From: Nectonema munidae
Lineage: Eukaryota; Nematomorpha; Nectonematoida; Nectonematidae
Reading direction: 5' to 3'
Length of the DNA: 64,000 nt
Assembly (NCBI GenBank): GCA_030549495.1
Contig: JAUIRK010000417.1
Location: forward strand, 83,056-147,055
The notes under the pieces are model-generated. The model was given only the letters and a program-made list of their open reading frames with translations, was not told where the DNA came from and searched no databases. Shown here piece by piece: positions 58,575 to 64,000 of the stretch (its first letter is position 1; every line of letters begins with the position of its first letter). A program made the position numbers and the translations under genes.

Positions 58575-59969
58575 CCTAAACGACCATCTCCTAGAATTAA
58601 TTCTCAAACCCCAAAAACCTCTCAAATTATCTCTAACCTGTTTGACGACTTCATTTCTCATGCATCACTATCCGCTGAAGACAACATTAAATTCTAGAAA
58701 CTAAAATCTGACACCCTTTTAAACATTGCCTCAAACCTAGAAATTAAACTTATGAGCCTCCCCAATACTCACAATTCCAACACTACCAGTTATGTTTCAA
58801 CTGCTGCTACACAACCAACGATCATTAATAACCAATCTACTTCTCGTATACCCAACTTACTCCCTAAACCACGAAAAAAGTTAGATCGAAAACTCTCAAT
58901 CCAAATAATCCCTAAGCAATTAACTAAATCCCACACCTAAATTATAGATTTTAAAAAATCCATAATCAAAAAAATGGAACCTAAATTAAACCCTTTCACC
59001 ACAAAAAACACCAGAAGCTCTAACGAAGAAACTCTCTATTTTCAATTCGCCTCAACCGCTGAAAAAGAAACTGTTGTTTCTAAATTGAACAGAAACGATG
59101 TCACTACCAACGATATTCCACCAGTGTCCGCGCTAAAGCTAAATTTCAAGGGGGCTGAAATGGGGCAAAAAAACACATTTGCAAAAAATTTATTTCCTAT
59201 ATTATTTTATATCCTATATTACATTGCTGAAAAGCATGAAGTACTTCTGTATAAAAACCTATAGAAATCTCATATTATACATACACATACACCAGCATTT
59301 ATATAAAATTATTGTGTACAATTTTTGCTTATTTATTTTTCCTTTAAAAAGTGCATGGGGCAAAACCAAAAATTTTAGGGGGAGGGGGGCAAAGATTAAT
59401 ACAGGGGGGGGGGGGCACGTGCCCCAAAATTATATAGGTAGCGCGGGCTAGTAATTCCACCTTCATACCCAACTTTTCTACTTCCAAGTATACCTAAAGA
59501 AATACCCCTAGGCAACTACTTTACGAAAGTAACCTCCATATCAAATCTTTAGGCACACTTGAATCTTTAAAAAAAAATAGGAAAAGAGGGTATCAATTCT
59601 TACACCATCTCCTTTCGCCCTAGTAACTCGATAATAGTTAAATTCCTAAGGGAAATCCCTAAACTTATAGTTGAAAACCTCATTCTAACCTATAAAATAC
59701 TAAAATCCAAATTACATCAATGTGAAACCTGCCTCAAATTTAACCACACAACCTTTCACTGTAAATCAAACTCTCCCCACTGCGCTCATTGTGGTCAAAG
59801 TGATCATTCTATTGCCTCTTGTATCTTCAAAGAAAACCCTGTACGTATAAAATGCTCTAATTGCAAACAACAAAATTCAGCCCTTTCCCACGTATGCCCC
59901 TTTCGACTACAACATCTTACTAACCTAAATAAAAACCACCAATACCTACTCAAAACCTTTATATGTTAA
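58575..59969 (+). pseudogene. LINE ORF1 (nucleic-acid-binding), interrupted
   Basis: Reads PKRPSPRINSQTPKTSQ and DDFISHASLSAEDNIKF, then a stop (about 58697), continuing KLKSDTLLNIASNLEIKL. After the hAT MITE at 59124-59448 it gives SFRPSNSIIVKFLREIPKLI and the zinc knuckles CETCLKFNHTTFHC, CAHCGQSDHSIASC and CSNCKQQNSALSHVC. ORF1 of this type coats LINE RNA in the retrotransposition particle. It ends LLKTFIC and TAA at 59967-59969, overlapping the ORF2 start. Confidence 0.85.
59124..59448. mobile_element. hAT-type MITE nested in LINE ORF1, 8-bp target duplication
   Basis: ATTCCACC stands on both sides (59115-59122 and 59450-59457, within a base). Ends are AGTGTCCGCGCTAAAGC and, complemented, ACTAGCCCGCGCTACC. 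G-rich blocks GGGGGCTGAAATGGGGC and GGGGGCACGTGCCCC lie inside. Same family as 4747-4998. The corresponding place in LINE copy 1 also carries it, in corrupted form. Confidence 0.75.
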
Positions 59970-60890
59970 ACATTCTCCACATAAATCTAAACCGCTCCAA
60001 AACAGGTTTGTCGAACCTTCTCACAATCCTACATTCTAACTCGTTTGATATTATATCCATAAACGAGCCCTACACAAAAAACTCTTCTTTCCCTTCAATT
60101 CCTCAAAATTACACTGTACTACAAGCACCTACAGTAACTCTTTATTCAGCCTGTATTATCATAAAATCATCTATATACTTTTCTTTCATTCATCAACACT
60201 CGACTCAAGAATACATATTTGTACTAATGTTTAGCGAAAACTCACTTCACTCTATTCTGCCCCTTCCAATACACATGCCATTCCCTTAAACTTTTCTCAC
60301 GATTTTAAAGTCACTCAAAACTTATCACCTCTTTACCTCAAAAATCATCACATAATCATCGGCACAGATTGCAATTCCCGTTCTTTCCTGTGTGACTACA
60401 AAGAAAATACACGTGGCGCGCTACACCTCTTCTTCCTAGCCTCACACAATCTTTACATAGTCGATACATCTAAAGACCCCACTTTTATGAAATTTACTAA
60501 CAACAAAACCGCATCCTCCCATGTTGACATGACCATGGCCTCAAAAAACACATTAAAATTCATTACAAATTGCCATATCTCAAACACACCATCTGCTTCC
60601 GACCATCTTTTTATAACTTATCAAGTTAATACAAAACCTATCACAAAATTATTAAATCAAAATACAACTAAAACTCACTGGACAACCTTCCTAAATCAAT
60701 TAAAGTCACAACTTCCCTCAACTATTCCCCACATAAATTCTCCCGGTGATCTTGATTCTGCAGCCCTTACCCTCAACAACACAATTAAACTCTCCATCAC
60801 ACTATCCACCCCAGCCAAACCATATTTACGCAGAAAATACACATACTTCTGGACTCCCTTTCTCAGATCGCGTAAAAAATACCTATGACA
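59963..60890 (+). pseudogene. LINE ORF2, APE-type endonuclease domain
   Basis: Starts MLNILHINLNRSKTGLSNLL, then DIISINEPYTKN (the catalytic Glu of 'EPY'). After an interruption near 60287 come IIIGTDCNSRSFLCDY, SHVDMTMASKNTL and PSASDHLFITYQV, whose D-N and SDH motifs are the remaining endonuclease catalytic signature. Target-primed reverse transcription uses this nick. Confidence 0.85.
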
Positions 60891-61179
60891 TTCTTTTAAA
60901 ACACTTTCTAAAAACTATAGCTTTAACAACATCGAACACTACTTCAATATAAAAAATAGATATATGGCAGAAATAAATTCTACCAAAAAAGAATCTTGGA
61001 AAAAATTTTCCTCCTCCTCTCTTAAAAATCCATAGGAGGTGATTAATTCCGTTCGCAAAATCGCAAAGCTTCTCAACTCAATCCACTACTACCGCACACA
61101 ATTTCCACCGACCCATTAATCAACCCATATTTTCTATCTACCCTTTTCCCTCAGTTTTCTCAATACATCCGATAACATT

Positions 61180-62260
61180 ATAAACCACTCTTTACGCGAA
61201 TATGTTTCCTCCTTCTCATCCCTAAACTCATCCCAAACTTTTCCTCCAGTAAATTTAGCGGAATTAGCCTCAGCTATAAATATCCCGAATCCTAAATCAT
61301 CTCCAAGCCTTGATCTTATAACCACAAAACATATCATAAAATCCTTCCCTTTATATTCACAATATCTCTTACAATTATACAATAGTTGCCTAAAATTCTT
61401 CTTTTTCCCATCTATCTGGAAAATAGGTAAGCTTATTTTACTTCCTAAACCCAACAAAGACTTAGGCCTCATAACCAACTGGCGACCAATCACCATCCTT
61501 CCTACTTTAGGAAAAATCCTAAAAAAAATTATACGCAAAAGGTTTCTCTTTCACATCACCACATCTAACAAAATTAGTCCCTTCCAATTTGCATACCTCC
61601 CACACAAACATCCAGAATCCGCTCTATATAGACTCTCCTCCTAGCTCGAAACAAAACTATCTTCCAAATTAAAATCATCCGCCCTCTTTCTAGACATCAA
61701 CAACGCTTTCAATTCAGCATGGCATCCTGCTATCATTTTCAACATGATCCGGCAAAAATACCCCAATTATCTCATAAAATTCATTCAAAATTAGCTTTCA
61801 AATCGATGCCTTATATTCAAACACAATTCTCTAGTTGCCATTCATTCCCTCTCACTATCCACGCCACAAGGTGGGTGCCTCTCGGATATCCTCTGGATTA
61901 TACTTATAAACCCCTTATTAGATATATTAGCTAACAATTCAGCCTTCTTTCAATGCTATTCAGATAATCTAACCTTCTTTACCTTAAATTCTCAAAAAGA
62001 AAATATAATGAACATCAACTCTCTCTTTAACACGCTAACTTTTGCAGCCGATTCATTAAAAGTAAAATTTAACGCAACAAAATCAACTCTTATACACTTC
62101 ACACGACCACATTCCCCTCACCTTCCACTATTAACATCCAGCGATATCCTCATCCAACCATCTTCCTCTATGAAATAATTAGGGCTCACCCTTCAATCAA
62201 AACTCAAATGGTCATCAAATTTCAAAACCTATACCACAGACTATCTTCAACTCTTTTGTC
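61180..62260 (+). pseudogene. LINE ORF2, reverse transcriptase domain
   Basis: Motifs in order: SSPSLDLITTKHIIKS, NWRPITILPTLGKILKK, FQFAYLPHKHPESALY, ALFLDINNAFNSAWHP, STPQGG, FFQCYSDNLTFF and LGLTLQSKLKW. The catalytic YADD box appears as YSDN, so one Asp is lost. Stops and shifts lie between motifs. Confidence 0.88.
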
Positions 62261-62879
62261 TCTTAGTAAAATTATATCTTATAAAAGAGGCCTAAGTATT
62301 CAAAACTCATCTTTTATATAAAATCAATCATCCTACCTACGCTTGAGTATGATATTCTTTCATGGGGCCTATCATTAAACTACCCCTCATCACTCACTTA
62401 TCTAAATAAAATAGACCGCCTTTGCCTCATCACTATGACCAGGGCCTATAAAATCTCCCCTTCTAGAATCTAGAATTCTTCACAAACTGCTTTCCTCTAA
62501 CCCTTCATCTCAAACAAACTGTTACCTAAAAATATATCATGACATGCATCGAACCAAATTCTTATCTTAAGTCCTTCTATTTCCATAACACACAAATTAC
62601 TCCCTCTCAAACTTACACCAAATCCTTACTCCAATAATTTTCGTCTTATCCCAACAACATTCTCATCCAACCCAAAATTAATCCACTACCTTTATTTCAC
62701 CCTTCCTCACCATTACCTTTCTCTCTTCACAACTGTTTCATCAAATCCATCGCTAAACTTCTAATTACGACCCGCTCCAACTTTAGCTCAACTTCATTAA
62801 GAATATTCCTCGATAGCTCAAAAACCGCAAACAAATATTTCTATGCTTTTGCACTTTTCAAAGGCTCTTCTCCTTTCCC

Positions 62880-63700
62880 TGTTTACTCAAAAACGTCTGC
62901 CATTGATCCCTCTCTTCCAATATATAGTGGTGAATGCTATGCCCTTCTAGATGCTTGCTATTACATAAGCCAAAATAAGTTTTCTTTTATACATTACAAC
63001 ACACTACACTTCTTTACAGACTCATAAAATATCATCAAAGTCCTTGTCTCAAACACAAAATCCCATTCTTAACATACACCCTTGTTTCTAAGCTCACTTA
63101 CTTATCAAATTATACTTTGAAATACACATCTACTGGTGCCCAGCTCACTGAAACATTCTAGAAAACACTTATGTAGATAAGCAAACTAAAAAAGTACCCC
63201 CCAAATACATCTTATATCCCGGTTACCTCATTTTCCCTAGAAACCTATACCCCTCTACTTAGATCTAACACTCAATACCTTAGACAAGAACTCATCCAAT
63301 CCTCACCCTCCATTTTCTTCTAACATATAAACAATCCAAACCAAATTCTTGACATTTGGTCAAAAATAAAATTCTTCCCACCACGACAGCTAATCAGATG
63401 GCTATCCGGACACTGCCCCTCAAATCTTATCTCTACTGCATCAAAAAATCACCAAGTAATCTATGTAGATTCAACTGCAATCAACAAGAAACACTTCATC
63501 ATCTTCTACTTTCCTGCTGCCACTACAACCCCGGAAGAACTTTATTTCTTTCACTATTCGTCAAAACTTTTAATCGCCTACCATCTAATTTCTACAGACT
63601 ACTTTCATATCCGAACCTCTTCAATGTCCTAAACTCTCGCATTATCTTCCTTGAGTCAAACTTGCAATCTTCGAACCCAGAGACTTCTTATACCACATAA
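62880..63700 (+). pseudogene. LINE ORF2, RNase H domain and C-terminal Cys/His motif
   Basis: IYSGECYALLDACYYI and FFTDS correspond to the Glu and second Asp of RNase H, and IYWCPAH with NTYVDKQTKK to the 'W.P.H..I.GN..AD' block. The tail at 63356-63700 reads SNLCRFNCNQQETLHHLLL then SCCHYNPGR, the usual C..C...ET..H.L..C motif of R1/I/Jockey ORF2. It ends at TAA, 63698-63700. Confidence 0.85.
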
Positions 63701-63719
63701 CTCACTTTAAAAAAAAAAA

Positions 63720-64000
63720 TCTACAAAAATAATTACACTATTTTCTTTTATTTAAGACATATATTCTTTAACACTCACCCACTACCTTTGCTCAATTCAT
63801 CATCCTTCAACTACCATCTTAAAAATCCAACTTTCAACACTTCAAACTCCCTCAACAACTAACCAATTTCTCCAAAGTCCCTCATTCCTAATCAATTCCC
63901 AAGCCAAATCAATACGCTCCTTTCGAACTTCAACTTTATACCTTTTCAAGCATTTCGCAAGCATATGGAGAAGTCCGATAGTGCCTAGATATTTCTTCCT
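63720..64000. other. Sequence beyond the LINE poly-A run
   Basis: A-, T- and C-rich with a composition like the LINE (G-poor on +). It may be LINE 3' sequence with an internal A run, or the neighbouring element. No motif seen before the window ends. Confidence 0.35.

Larger units (their letters stand above)
58575..63719 (+). mobile_element. LINE copy 2 (R1/I/Jockey-like with RNase H), 5'-truncated
   Basis: It carries ORF1 from the MITE insertion point to 59969, ORF2 from 59963 to about 63700, and an 11-A run at 63709-63719 after CACTTT that may be the poly-A tail. It combines an APE-type endonuclease, reverse transcriptase, RNase H and a C-terminal Cys/His motif, which places it in the R1/I/Jockey group. 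Many in-frame stops and several shifts mean it is dead. Confidence 0.9.

Overview
This is AT-rich, intron-rich eukaryotic nuclear DNA, most likely from an invertebrate and possibly an arthropod or crustacean. That guess rests on the invertebrate-style PTB gene and the mix of hAT, Tc1/mariner, piggyBac-type and R1/I/Jockey-type elements; the species cannot be fixed from the sequence. I recognise one host gene. The rest is introns, satellites and decayed mobile elements.

1-10.6 kb: a degenerate ~140-155 bp satellite (1-1090), a ~150 bp tandem repeat (2177-2690), hAT-type non-autonomous elements with long G or C runs, two decayed transposase fragments (3.4-4.0 and 7.7-8.5 kb), and a small element with perfect 18-bp inverted ends (7027-7416).

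10.7-32.1 kb, minus strand: a PTB/hephaestus-type polypyrimidine-tract-binding protein gene. Thirteen coding exons can be read by eye with consistent splice sites and phases. They give about 572 codons plus stop, missing only the very first coding segment. All four RRM domains are complete. RRM3 carries a 34-nt micro-exon (18860-18893) that matches the vertebrate PTBP micro-exon used for autoregulation, and a long pyrimidine tract lies just upstream of it. Introns hold fossil transposons, a solo LTR (29130-29326), a TTAA-flanked piggyBac-type MITE and short tandem repeats.

32.1-38.2 kb: AT-rich DNA with a decayed copy of a widespread multi-copy metazoan gene (33.3-34.2 kb), an unidentified broken minus-strand reading frame (35.2-35.8 kb) and a tRNA-like sequence.

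38.3-64 kb: a repeat complex. A 31-bp minisatellite fills 40437-54197 and 55362-58146, split by a 1.16-kb AT-rich spacer. Its + strand is almost free of A, and it contains higher-order duplications. It is flanked by two ~98% identical copies of the 5' part of an RNase H-bearing LINE, both carrying the same two nested MITEs. The right copy continues through endonuclease, reverse transcriptase, RNase H and a poly-A end. About 600 bp of the left copy (39110-39740) looks like corrupted consensus sequence, so this part of the assembly needs caution.

The most interesting biology is the PTB micro-exon with its flanking PTB-type binding sites. The most unusual structure is the 31-bp array bracketed by duplicated LINE/MITE sequence.
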